This document shows positions 51,295 to 58,685 of a stretch of 64,000 nt of DNA, one piece after another. Source of the stretch: Paenibacillus eucommiae (lineage in GTDB: Bacteria; Bacillota; Bacilli; Paenibacillales; NBRC-103111); assembly GCF_017874215.1 (NCBI RefSeq), contig NZ_JAGGLB010000025.1, positions 1 to 64,000 of the forward strand. Reading direction: 5' to 3'. Below the pieces are notes generated by a model. It was not told the origin of the DNA. It saw only the letters and a program-made list of their open reading frames with translations, and searched no databases. The stretch's first letter is position 1. Every line of letters begins with the position of its first letter. The position numbers were made by a program, and so were the translations under genes.

Positions 51295-51323
51295 GTTCAA
51301 CTAATGGGTACCATAGCTCACAT
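51295..51323 (+). repeat. Dispersed repeat, degenerate single box (last one in the window)
   Basis: GTTCAACTAATGGGTACCAT then AGCTCAC. No further copy was found between here and 64000. Confidence 0.55.
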
Positions 51324-51542
51324 TACTTTGCCATGGGTGTCCTAAAGGCGCTTAGTTATGTGAAAGTACTTGGATGAGGACATTTGCTTACGGAAAGCGA
51401 ATGTCCCCTCCGCCGTTTTGACGGAAGGGGCTAACTCAAAAAAATTTTTTGTTCTTTCGGGTCAAACTCAAGCGCGTTACCTTCAACTATGGGTTAGCCC
51501 GAATCTCCCGCATTCATGGTTCAGAAAAACTATGTTGCTTTG

Positions 51543-51579
51543 TAGGAAGGGCGCCTTCCAAGGAAACCTTCCTATTTTT
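51543..51579. terminator. Hairpin terminator
   Basis: TAGGAAGG / CCTTCCTA with a T run; placed at the 3' end of the aquaporin gene. The 350 bp before it (51187-51540) hold only the degenerate box and non-coding DNA. Confidence 0.6.
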
Positions 51580-51584
51580 GAAAT

Positions 51585-52277
51585 TTAAGTATTTTTTTCT
51601 TGATTCCTATTTAGTCCCCGATATGCAGCAACGGCCAGCGCCGCGCCGGCAAGCGGAGAGATAAGAAACACCCATACTTGCGATAAGGCCTGCCCGCCAA
51701 GCAGAACCGCCGGCCCCAAGCTTCTTGCGGGGTTGACGGAAGTTCCCGTTAAGCCAATGCCAAGAATATGTACGAAAGCGAGCGTTAGCCCGATGACCAA
51801 GCCGGCCACGCTTCCATTGCTCTCGCCTGAGGTCACCCCAAGAATCGTATAAATAAAAACGAAGGTTAACAAGACCTCGACGATTACCGCCATCAGCGCC
51901 GGTATCCCGATCCCATAGCCAGCGCCGAAACCATTCTGACCCAGCCCCGTCACGGCCTTGCCTGTGGAGTCGATGATGGCATATAGTAGGGCGGAGCCCG
52001 CGATTGCACCTGCAATCTGCGAAACAACGTACCCTATAAAGTGGGTGACTGTCAGCTTCCGACTGATGAGCATGGCAAATGAAACCGCCGGGTTGATATG
52101 ACACCCCGAAACTGGACCGATGACGTAGGCCATCGCCACAATGGTCAAGCCGAATGCTAGTGCGATTCCCAAATACCCGAGCTCACCACCTGCCGTAGCA
52201 GCACTGCCGCAGCCGAATAGAACAAGTACAAATGTTCCGATGAATTCAGCAACATACTTTTTGAATGAAGCGTTCAT
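51585..52277 (-). CDS. aqpZ: Aquaporin Z-like water channel
   Basis: 230 aa, six membrane helices and two half-helices. The two NPA motifs are GCHINPAVSFAML (about residues 58-70) and TSVNPARSLGPAV (about 180-192). VAEFIGTFVLVLFGCGSAA opens helix 1. The selectivity-filter arginine follows the second NPA and a histidine is present in FVHILGIGLTGTS, both as in water-selective aquaporins. ATG start with GGAGGTAG upstream on the - strand. Separate from the cassette-like chain and apparently a housekeeping gene. Confidence 0.9.
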   Translation of the reverse strand: MNASFKKYVAEFIGTFVLVLFGCGSAATAGGELGYLGIALAFGLTIVAMAYVIGPVSGCHINPAVSFAMLISRKLTVTHFIGYVVSQIAGAIAGSALLYAIIDSTGKAVTGLGQNGFGAGYGIGIPALMAVIVEVLLTFVFIYTILGVTSGESNGSVAGLVIGLTLAFVHILGIGLTGTSVNPARSLGPAVLLGGQALSQVWVFLISPLAGAALAVAAYRGLNRNQEKNT

Positions 52278-52504
52278 AATCTACCTCCAGTTTATAAAAT
52301 CAAAATCGATTCTTATTATAAACGGGACAAATGTACAGAAACTGAACAACCGTCCCGGAATCTGATTTATTAAGCATATACAGAAAGACCCGTAAAGATT
52401 ACTCAAGGGGGATATTGATGGCAACCAGAGGTTGCGGAGCCCTGCAACCACAGCTGTCTTTACTTTTCGCGTAGGGTCTTAATGACGTATATATTGGTGA
52501 AAGG

Positions 52505-52708
52505 TTGCTGCTGAAATATGATTTTTGGAGAGAAGCCATCATTAACGTAAGCGATCTCTTTGGTTTAACGATTGATGAATTATTAAGAAGCGATGAGGAC
52601 ATTACATTGCTCGGCGGGAAGTTTTTATGGAATTTTGGATCTTTATTTCTAATGGTCGGTGCTGGAGTTTGTTCCAGTATCCTCAAAGAGAAATATAAAA
52701 AAGACTAA
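52505..52708 (+). pseudogene. C-terminal fragment of an XRE-type regulator with membrane tail
   Basis: The frame encodes EAIINVSDLFGLTIDELLRS, then a hydrophobic segment (LWNFGSLFLMVGAGVCSSIL) and KEKYKKD. LSDLFGVTLDELL is the end of an XRE HTH in many Bacillales proteins; the HTH helices before it are missing. Probably decayed. Confidence 0.45.
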
Positions 52709-52805
52709 CCAGCTCCTTTATAGCTCATTGTAAACTTACCGTTACAGACAGCGCGGAGAACCAGACCGCATGCACCATCCAACTATGGGGTGAGTGGTAC
52801 TGCCA

Positions 52806-52949
52806 ACTTTCGCATACGAAAACAAAGAAAAGGTTGCCTTTATTAACATTGATTCTGATTTATATAGTTCCGCTAAAACTATTTTGACTGTTCTAAATGA
52901 GCATATTATACCAGGAACAATTTGTTCCATTAACGTTATAATGATTTGA
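52806..52949 (+). pseudogene. Fragment of a TylF/macrocin-type O-methyltransferase
   Basis: The frame reads FAYENKEKVAFINIDSDLYS, SAKTILTVLNEHIIPGTICS. The I-D-x-D-L-Y-S-S motif and IxPG are typical of TylF-like methyltransferases. About 45 residues of a ~220-residue protein remain, with no start. Confidence 0.5.
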
Positions 52950-53031
52950 GTAGACGCAACTTAGTTGTGCACAAATAGTTGCGATGCGATGCTGCAACTG
53001 CTTTATACTTCGATTGAGAGGAGGGAATCAG

Positions 53032-53931
53032 ATGGATTGGCTAGCGAGGATGAATCGGGCAATGGATTACATTGAAATGAATTTAACTGGAGAGATTGAA
53101 CTGACTGAAGTTGCCCGTAAAGCTTGCTGTTCGTCGCATCAGTTCCAAAGAATGTTTTCATTCATTACGAATGTGACGCTTGCGGAATATATTCGGCGTA
53201 GACGGCTTACTCTGGCTGCACTTGAATTGCAAAATAGCGATGCTTCGAAAGTTATCGATATTGCCCTAAAATACGGCTATGAATCCCCGGTTTCTTTCGC
53301 GCGAGCTTTTCAATTGCTGCATGGTGTTACTCCGGCAATGGCCCGTAAAGACGGGATCGCGCTCAAAGCCTATCCTCGGCTTTCCTTCCTTATTACGATT
53401 AAAGGAGCAGAAGCCATGAATTATCGTATCGAAACTAAGGAGGCTTTTCAAGTATTTGGCATCGAAGGAGTGTTTCATACAAATGGAGGCGGTGAAGCAC
53501 CTCATACGCCAGCGCAATTGTGGCAGCAATGCCACGCCAATGGCGAAGTTGAAAGACTTGCTGCCAGTGCTGGCGACTTCCCTTCTTTTGTAAGTCAGGA
53601 TTTATATAAAGTACATGCGGTTTGCAGCTATAGAAAAACTGAAAGTGATACTTTTCCGTATATGCTGTGTGCATTTAAGAGCGAGTCCAGCAAAACAAAT
53701 GGATATTCTACCACAACGATCCCTGCGCAGACTTGGGCGATTTTCCCGTCAGAACCATTCACCTGGGATACATTTGATGATACCATCGAGACGTTATACC
53801 GGCGATTTTTTTCCGAATGGTTGCCAGCAGCGGGATATGAGCAGGTCGATGGAATGGAATTGGAAATCTACGGCGGTAGAGACGGACTCAACTTTGTTGA
53901 ACTATGGTTCGCTGTACGAAAAATTGCTTAA
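53032..53931 (+). CDS. AraC-family regulator with GyrI-like C-terminal domain
   Basis: 299 aa, a close paralogue of the protein at 30234: DWLARMNRAMDYIEMNLTGE, ACCSSHQFQRMFSFITNVTL, VIDIALKYGYESPVSFARAF in the AraC domain, then MNYRIETKEAFQVFGIEGVF and a Trp-rich end (NFVELWFAVRKI) in the GyrI-like domain. The ATG at 53032 follows GAGAGGAGGGAA. The next gene, a deaminase, begins 38 bp downstream, so the two may be co-transcribed. Confidence 0.85.
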   Translation: MDWLARMNRAMDYIEMNLTGEIELTEVARKACCSSHQFQRMFSFITNVTLAEYIRRRRLTLAALELQNSDASKVIDIALKYGYESPVSFARAFQLLHGVTPAMARKDGIALKAYPRLSFLITIKGAEAMNYRIETKEAFQVFGIEGVFHTNGGGEAPHTPAQLWQQCHANGEVERLAASAGDFPSFVSQDLYKVHAVCSYRKTESDTFPYMLCAFKSESSKTNGYSTTTIPAQTWAIFPSEPFTWDTFDDTIETLYRRFFSEWLPAAGYEQVDGMELEIYGGRDGLNFVELWFAVRKIA

Positions 53932-53968
53932 GCGTAGATTATATGAAAGTTGGAAACGGGAGAAAAGC

Positions 53969-54386
53969 ATGAGGACATATAACTTAACGCAAAGTGATCA
54001 TGAGCTTATTACAATGGCACTTCACGTATTAGAAAAGAACTTTGATGACGGGGTCTATAACCACACTGTTGGTGGAGCAATCCGCTGTAAGAATGGCAAG
54101 GTATATCTTGGCATCAACTGTGATGGCATTCATGGCTCCTGTGCGGAATATATTGCTATTGGAGCAGCTATTACAGCAGGTGAACGAGATTTTGACAATT
54201 GTCGCCACTCACGATAAAGCACATAACTGCTTATTACCGCCATGCGGGAACTGCCGTCAGATGCTCCTTAAATATTGCCCTGATATCAAGGTGATCTTAA
54301 ACGATGAGAAAGGAAATCCAGTTAAAGTTGAAGTGAAGGATTTGTTGCCTTTAGCATATGCACGTATTGTTGTGAGTGATGGGTAG
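53969..54386 (+). pseudogene. Cytidine/blasticidin-type deaminase, one frameshift
   Basis: From the ATG at 53969 (GGGAG upstream) frame 1 encodes the first half with CDGIHGSCAEYIAIGAAITA (zinc site C-A-E). After GERDFD, near 54200, the frame is lost; the next frame continues TIVATHDKAHNCLLPPCGNC, RQMLLKYCPDI and VKVEVKDLLPLAYARIVV. P-C-x-x-C is the second zinc motif of the cytidine deaminase fold. A single one-base indel in a short run explains the break. The product would be about 138 aa. Confidence 0.75.
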
Positions 54387-54542
54387 TACTTTCAAATCAA
54401 AAGGCGAGAAGTACTTGAGGAAACAGGTTATCGAGTAAAAATCATTTCTTTTATTGGCAAGGCACAAAGATATTTTCTATCTCCTCAAAACGAGCCTATT
54501 CTGAATGAGGGAACATCAAGCATGGGCAGTAAAAGCGCATAG
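54387..54542 (+). pseudogene. NUDIX hydrolase fragment
   Basis: Directly after the deaminase the frame reads YFQIKRREVLEETGYRVKII, SFIGKAQRYFLSPQNEPILN. REVLEETGY is the catalytic part of the Nudix box (R-E-x-x-E-E-x-G-U); the upstream half of the box and fold are missing, as is the C-terminus. It starts in the base after the deaminase stop, indicating a deletion joint. Confidence 0.65.
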
Positions 54543-54617
54543 AACAACGCTAATATAATGAAATCGTTGACGAATTCCATTTTTTAACATACAATATTGA
54601 AAACAAAATACTGTAGA

Positions 54618-54866
54618 TGCAAAGATGGAGACAAGTAAATCAATACTTCCTTACAGGGATGAAACGTCGAAGATTGAGAGCGTTTCTTAGGAATAGGTTG
54701 GTTGAATTTCACTCCGGAGCAGTTCCTTGAACCTAGTTCACTAGTAGTAGGGGCAACCGGTTTAACCGTTAAATTATTAAAGAAAAATTTCCTGTGTGAC
54801 AACAGAAAATTTTAAATTTGGGTGGTACCACGGCTTCTCGTCCCTTTGGATGAGGAGCTATTTTTA
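54618..54866 (+). promoter_or_regulatory. T-box leader with Phe specifier, upstream of tRNA-Phe genes
   Basis: Stem I: GATGGAG / CTCC base, ACAAGTA on the 5' side of the specifier loop, AGGGATG distal loop, GAGAGC. The specifier strand GAATTTCA between paired AATCAAT/GTTGGTT and GGAG/CTCC gives codon TTC (Phe). Stem III is CCGGTTTAACCG, T-box is TTTGGGTGGTACCACGG (54817-54833), then the terminator GCTTCTCGTCC / GGATGAGGAGC with T run. No synthetase gene follows; the next feature is tRNA-Phe. Confidence 0.8.
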
Positions 54867-54927
54867 TTCTTATAGTATTATCCACATAATCTAATTTTTG
54901 TTTGGTAACATCAAATTCTAATTTCAA

Positions 54928-55000
54928 GGCTCGGTAGCTCAGTCGGTAGAGCATAGGACTGAAAATCCTAGTGTCGGCGGTTCGATTCCGTCTCGAGCCA
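54928..55000 (+). tRNA. tRNA-Phe (GAA)
   Basis: 73 nt. Acceptor GGCTCGG with TCGAGCC plus A, D arm AGCTC..GAGC, anticodon loop CTGAAAA giving GAA, T loop TTCGATT in a 5-bp stem. No CCA encoded. Complete cloverleaf. Confidence 0.9.
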
Positions 55001-55016
55001 TATACCCAAATAATAA

Positions 55017-55089
55017 GGCTCGGTAGCTCAGTCGGTAGAGCATAGGACTGAAAATCCTAGTGTCGGCGGTTCGATTCCGTCCCGAGCCA
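55017..55089 (+). tRNA. tRNA-Phe (GAA), tandem copy 2
   Basis: 73 nt, identical to the first copy except that the acceptor 3' strand is CCGAGCC, which pairs fully with GGCTCGG. Separated from copy 1 by the 16-bp spacer TATACCCAAATAATAA. Confidence 0.9.
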
Positions 55090-55105
55090 TATACCCAAAT
55101 AATAA

Positions 55106-55177
55106 GGCTCGGTAGCTCAGTCGGTAGAGCATAGGACTGAAAATCCTAGTGTCGGCGTTCGATTCCGTCCCGAGCCA
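55106..55177 (+). tRNA. tRNA-Phe (GAA), tandem copy 3 with one-base deletion in the T arm
   Basis: 72 nt; one G of the T stem (GGCGG reduced to GGCG) is missing, so the 5-bp T stem cannot form properly. Likely non-functional. Spacer from copy 2 is again TATACCCAAATAATAA. Confidence 0.75.
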
Positions 55178-55192
55178 TATGCCCAATAATAA

Positions 55193-55228
55193 GGCCCGGT
55201 AGCTCAGTCAGTAGTGCGTAGAATAAAC
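55193..55228 (+). pseudogene. tRNA-Phe fragment, tandem copy 4
   Basis: GGCCCGGTAGCTCAGTCAGT continues only to the D arm, then diverges. A 15-bp spacer (TATGCCCAATAATAA) links it to copy 3. Confidence 0.75.
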
Positions 55229-55393
55229 TCCTATCATTCAGTGCAGCTTTGCAGTAATGAAGCATTCGTTTCGTTAATACCATTTGTTCTCCAAGGGAAT
55301 CAGGAAGGAAGCGTAGTTTTTTCCATATCGCTCCTATCCCTTTCCCTCAAGAAATCAACCTCTACTGGTAGTACATTTGAGCGGGTGCTTCAC

Positions 55394-55416
55394 TTAATGA
55401 TGTTTTTCATCGTTAA
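55394..55416. repeat. 23-bp palindrome, copy 1
   Basis: TTAATGATG-TTTTT-CATCGTTAA, an imperfect dyad; four copies lie within 190 bp after the tRNA array. Confidence 0.85.
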
Positions 55417-55444
55417 AGTAAGTGTTTCCAGGCCTAACATCACT

Positions 55445-55467
55445 TTAATGATGATTTTCATCGTTAA
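55445..55467. repeat. 23-bp palindrome, copy 2
   Basis: TTAATGATG-ATTTT-CATCGTTAA; 28 bp after copy 1. Confidence 0.85.
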
Positions 55468-55506
55468 AAGAGGTCGGATGGTCCCCTCAGGGTGGATAAC
55501 AGGGTT

Positions 55507-55529
55507 TTAATGATGTTTTTCATCGTTAA
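55507..55529. repeat. 23-bp palindrome, copy 3
   Basis: TTAATGATG-TTTTT-CATCGTTAA; 39 bp after copy 2 and identical to copy 1. Confidence 0.85.
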
Positions 55530-55558
55530 AGTAAGATAGTGGAGAGAAAGTGGTGCTT

Positions 55559-55581
55559 TTAACGATGAAAATCATCGTTAA
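55559..55581. repeat. 23-bp palindrome, copy 4 (perfect arms)
   Basis: TTAACGATG-AAAAT-CATCGTTAA; 29 bp after copy 3. The arms are a perfect 9-bp inverted repeat. From here to 55873 I see no gene, only a short minus-strand frame. Confidence 0.85.
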
Positions 55582-55873
55582 AGTTAGTAAAAGTAACAAA
55601 ACCTCTCCATTCCGCAGTCCCAGCTCCCGCTGGGATATCTCCTCCAACCGAGACAAAAACCCTGGCTGGCTGTCCGTTTGAGCTTGCTGTTTGTGTGATT
55701 CGTGCGATTGTAGCTAAAGAGAGGGAATGCACTAACGCCATGAACATGCTCATCATACCAGAAGGGCTGCCGCTACAATCTTTTTGGCGTATACTTGAAA
55801 CATATGGAAACTTCAGAACGTTTAATTATTGTGGAGTTTATGATGTGATGTCGGAGTTAGAAGGAGGGGGCTA

Positions 55874-56443
55874 ATGAAAAGAACTATACATTCAATTTTG
55901 CTGTTTTGTCTAGTTGTAAGTTTTATGGCAATCTTCAGTCCTGCGCCCGCTTACGCATGTTCTTGTGCGATGCCTCAAACTGTCGAAGCACAATTCAATC
56001 ATTCGGAAGCGGTTTTTGCTGGCCGTGTTATTGAGGTGAAAGAGGATAGAAGCTTGGGTGGTAGGATATCTAAGTCCGCACTGTTCGAATTAAGCCAAAT
56101 ATGGAAGGGTGGATCTGAATCTCAACTTATTATTCAAACTGGCAGCGGCGGTGGCGATTGTGGATATAATTTTGAAGAAGGTAAGGACTATTTAGTGTAT
56201 GCCCATCCCTCTACGATGTATAGTGATAAAGAGGCTCTTGTAACTATAATTTGTGACCGGACAAATGTAATAGATCAAGCTCAAGAGGATTTAGCTATTT
56301 TAGGCAAAGGTAAGGCACCAACAGAGCATGTAAATCTTAAAGGCGAGTTCGATCGTGCACATCCATATGTGTGGTTTGCATTGAGTGGAGTTGTGCTAGT
56401 GGGTATGATAATTTTCTTCGTTTGGCGTAGAGTAAGAAGGTAA
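55874..56443 (+). CDS. Secreted/membrane-anchored TIMP-like (NTR-fold) protein
   Basis: 189 aa. Signal peptide at 1-28 (SILLFCLVVSFMAIFSPAPA, then YA). The mature protein starts CSCAMPQTVEAQF, the Cys-x-Cys pattern of TIMP/netrin-like domains, with further cysteines in GGGDCGYNFEEGKDYLVYAH and VTIICDRTN, and ends with a membrane helix (VWFALSGVVLVGMIIFFVW) and basic tail. Bacterial TIMP-like proteins are of unknown function. ATG with GAAGGAGGGG upstream. The small gene at 56472 follows by 29 bp. Confidence 0.8.
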   Translation: MKRTIHSILLFCLVVSFMAIFSPAPAYACSCAMPQTVEAQFNHSEAVFAGRVIEVKEDRSLGGRISKSALFELSQIWKGGSESQLIIQTGSGGGDCGYNFEEGKDYLVYAHPSTMYSDKEALVTIICDRTNVIDQAQEDLAILGKGKAPTEHVNLKGEFDRAHPYVWFALSGVVLVGMIIFFVWRRVRR

Positions 56444-56471
56444 TACTCAAAGAAGGGATGAAGTAATTATT

Positions 56472-56705
56472 TTGAAACGTTATGTGAATATAGCACTTAT
56501 TTTTAGTTTCGCTGCATTAATTTTTGTTATGTTTATCTCATCGCTGCTTGGCATTGTCTGTGGGATCATTGGTATCGTAATAAGTGCACTGCACATGAAG
56601 ACTGATAAAAAGAAATGTATGGTTGCAATTATAATTAGTACTATCGCAATACTGGTACCTTTCATCATGGCATTAGTTCTAGCTAGTTCGCTCGACGGAT
56701 TTTGA
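56472..56705 (+). CDS. Small two-helix membrane protein
   Basis: 77 aa; three hydrophobic stretches (IALIFSFAALIFVMFISSLL, GIVCGIIGIVISAL, VAIIISTIAILVPFIMALVL) and a short charged loop HMKTDKKK. Resembles DUF4190-type small proteins. TTG start with AGAAGGGATG upstream. Probably in an operon with the TIMP-like gene. Confidence 0.6.
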   Translation: MKRYVNIALIFSFAALIFVMFISSLLGIVCGIIGIVISALHMKTDKKKCMVAIIISTIAILVPFIMALVLASSLDGF

Positions 56706-56756
56706 TTAGTAGACTGCTATTATGGGACATACCCAAAAAATATTAAGGAGGCCCTC

Positions 56757-57365
56757 ATGGCTTGGAGTGAATTGAAATCTGTTCCTAACGAATACAATGA
56801 TGTGATTAAGGCTATTGATGAAAATATCCTAAAATTACTTATGGAACGTAAAGGTATCTCGAACGGCAGAAGATTTTTTCCACCAAATGAAATTGTGAGT
56901 GCATGGGCAGTAGAATTCGATCTGGATATTCCCCAAATTAATGGGCTCATTCACAGCCTTACAGAGAGTAGTACCATCACTTTACCCAACGGACCTGGCA
57001 AATTAATTAATGTCCTGCCTATCATGAAAAAGTCTGCTATCGATGGTTTTGAATATGAAATAACACATTCCATGCAGCATGAGAACGGTAGCATTGTGTT
57101 TATTGAAATTAACCAATTAAATGAGGATGAGAATACCGGCCACGTTCGCCCGAAATTACTTTTAGATGTAAATGGAGAACAAGAATATAGCGTACATGGA
57201 AAGGGTGCTCATGGTGGCGGTGGACATACCCAGCTGAGCTTTATGGTAATTCCGCGTCTGCCCGATGGTATCGAGGAGTTGAAATTCAGATTGATTCCAT
57301 ATGCTCATCCAATGGAAGCTCGGCCTAAAGAGATAATTTTGGACAAAGAGGTATCATTCGAATGA
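56757..57365 (+). CDS. Uncharacterised protein with chorismate-mutase-like N-terminal helix
   Basis: 202 aa. The N-terminus (VIKAIDENILKLLMERKGIS, RRFFPPNEIVSAWAVEFDLD) follows the first helix of type II chorismate mutases (I-D-x-x-I-L-x-L-L-x-E-R). The second part (EITHSMQHENGSIVFIEINQ, VHGKGAHGGGGHTQLSFMVI) is a beta domain I do not recognise. The stop overlaps the ATG of the HD-CHAP gene by four bases, so the two are translationally coupled and likely work together. Confidence 0.6.
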   Translation: MAWSELKSVPNEYNDVIKAIDENILKLLMERKGISNGRRFFPPNEIVSAWAVEFDLDIPQINGLIHSLTESSTITLPNGPGKLINVLPIMKKSAIDGFEYEITHSMQHENGSIVFIEINQLNEDENTGHVRPKLLLDVNGEQEYSVHGKGAHGGGGHTQLSFMVIPRLPDGIEELKFRLIPYAHPMEARPKEIILDKEVSFE

Positions 57366-58441
57366 TTTGTGAGAACAAGTTTAAGCGGCTTGAAAGTGTT
57401 CGTGGTCTTGTTCATGAAATGCTTCTTAATACAGAGAATACCTCCGTGAAACAGGAAGTTTATGTTCATCTTTTTGGGGTTTCAAATTTTGCTTCAATGC
57501 TTGCTATGAGAAGAGGGCAAGATTCGGAAATCGCTGCGATCGCGGGGTTGCTCCATGGTTTTTATTTCTATAAAACTGGAATTAAAGAATTCCCTGGTCC
57601 CAACAGTGCAGATGCAGTAAGACCTATAATACGTAGCACTCAACTCTTTACCGACGAAGAGCTGTTTTTCATTCTACGTGCGATCTTTTATCAAGAAGAT
57701 AGACATCAAGTCCATGGCACCTACGAAGAAATTATTAAAGATGCTATTTTATTGCAAATGTACTTTCAGAATACAGGTAAAAACTTATCCAAGGCGGATA
57801 TGCATAGACTGCAAAATGTGTTTATTGAATTGGGAATTTCAGGTGAGCATGTAGAAGCGGAATGTGACTCAGATACGGGAGCATTGAAGAGAAACGCTGA
57901 AGACAGACGTCTTATGCTGGCTGATTTTGCAGAAATGCTTGCAGGGCAAAACATTATTGGCGTCCCGGAAGATGAACGTTATAGGGAAATTTGCAAATAT
58001 TGGCCGGACTCAGATATCTATAAAGTACTGGAAGGGAAGTGGTGCGCTGCATTCGTATACCACTGCTGTATGCAGGTTGGAATTCTACTGCCAATTCGAT
58101 ATCCGAATTGCACGTATCGATTAGCTGGGGTTGGCGCGTGGTTGGATTGGGCCCAGTTGCCTGAAACAGGATTTTTTTATCACGATAAACAAGATGGATT
58201 TGAGCCAGCACGTGGTGATATTGTCGTTTATGAGAAGCTTCTATCGGATGATTCTCACGACCATACCGGAATTGTTATAGCTTGTGATGACAACAAAATT
58301 CTGGTTGCAGAAGGTAATAAAGACAATAAAAACTACTCCAGTGTGTTATACAGGGATAGAAGCCATTGTATTCACGGATATATCCGCATAGACAACAGCT
58401 ATCAATTTCATTTCAGTGGGGAATACATACCGATTCGTTAA
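57362..58441 (+). CDS. HD-domain protein fused to a CHAP/NlpC-type amidase domain
   Basis: 359 aa. The N-terminal half is HD-like (VYVHLFGVSNFASMLAMRRG, IAAIAGLLHGFYFYKTG with LLHG in place of the usual LLHD, TYEEIIKDAILLQMYFQNTG). The C-terminal half carries a cysteine peptidase domain: GKWCAAFVYHCCMQVGI (catalytic Cys near residue 223), ARGDIVVYEK and DHTGIVIACDDNKILVAEGN (His and the downstream Asn region). No signal peptide, so it should act inside the cell, which is unusual for a wall-hydrolase fold. ATG overlaps the preceding stop. Confidence 0.7.
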   Translation: MICENKFKRLESVRGLVHEMLLNTENTSVKQEVYVHLFGVSNFASMLAMRRGQDSEIAAIAGLLHGFYFYKTGIKEFPGPNSADAVRPIIRSTQLFTDEELFFILRAIFYQEDRHQVHGTYEEIIKDAILLQMYFQNTGKNLSKADMHRLQNVFIELGISGEHVEAECDSDTGALKRNAEDRRLMLADFAEMLAGQNIIGVPEDERYREICKYWPDSDIYKVLEGKWCAAFVYHCCMQVGILLPIRYPNCTYRLAGVGAWLDWAQLPETGFFYHDKQDGFEPARGDIVVYEKLLSDDSHDHTGIVIACDDNKILVAEGNKDNKNYSSVLYRDRSHCIHGYIRIDNSYQFHFSGEYIPIR

Positions 58442-58575
58442 TATTAAGCGTCCGCCTTTAAAGATTTGTTCCCACCTCCTTATCGATTCCATTCAAGGAA
58501 CAAATTTTAATAGCGGCTGGAGCCCACAGCCATTCCCTCTGCAACGCACCCAATTCACGAACACGCACATCAAAG

Positions 58576-58597
58576 GACGCCTCGCAAGGCGTCTTTC
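58576..58597 (+). terminator. Hairpin terminator
   Basis: GACGCC / GGCGTC with TTTCTC, between the HD-CHAP gene and the next gene; the region 58442-58685 has no other gene. Confidence 0.6.
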
Positions 58598-58685
58598 TCG
58601 TGCCCAATTGTTTTGTCTGCTAGGACGGGTTATTATAGAAAATAACTCACAATTAGCTGTATTCTTCAATACAAAGGGGCATAAG

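Noticed and set aside
1-51323. True integron with attC sites
   Set aside because: The repeats lack the RYYYAAC half of attC, the recombinase is a 280-aa XerC/D type without an IntI insertion, and no attI-promoter arrangement is visible. Kept only as an analogy.
54769-54954. Minus-strand ORF across the T-box
   Set aside because: It is the reverse of the T-box and leader, a structured RNA, with no protein character.
55394-55581. CRISPR array
   Set aside because: Four 23-bp repeats with 28-39 bp spacers look CRISPR-like, but the whole repeat is a palindrome, one copy differs at several positions, and no cas gene is in the window.
55559-55756. Minus-strand 65-codon ORF
   Set aside because: It starts or ends within the palindromes, has no ribosome site and no recognisable motif.
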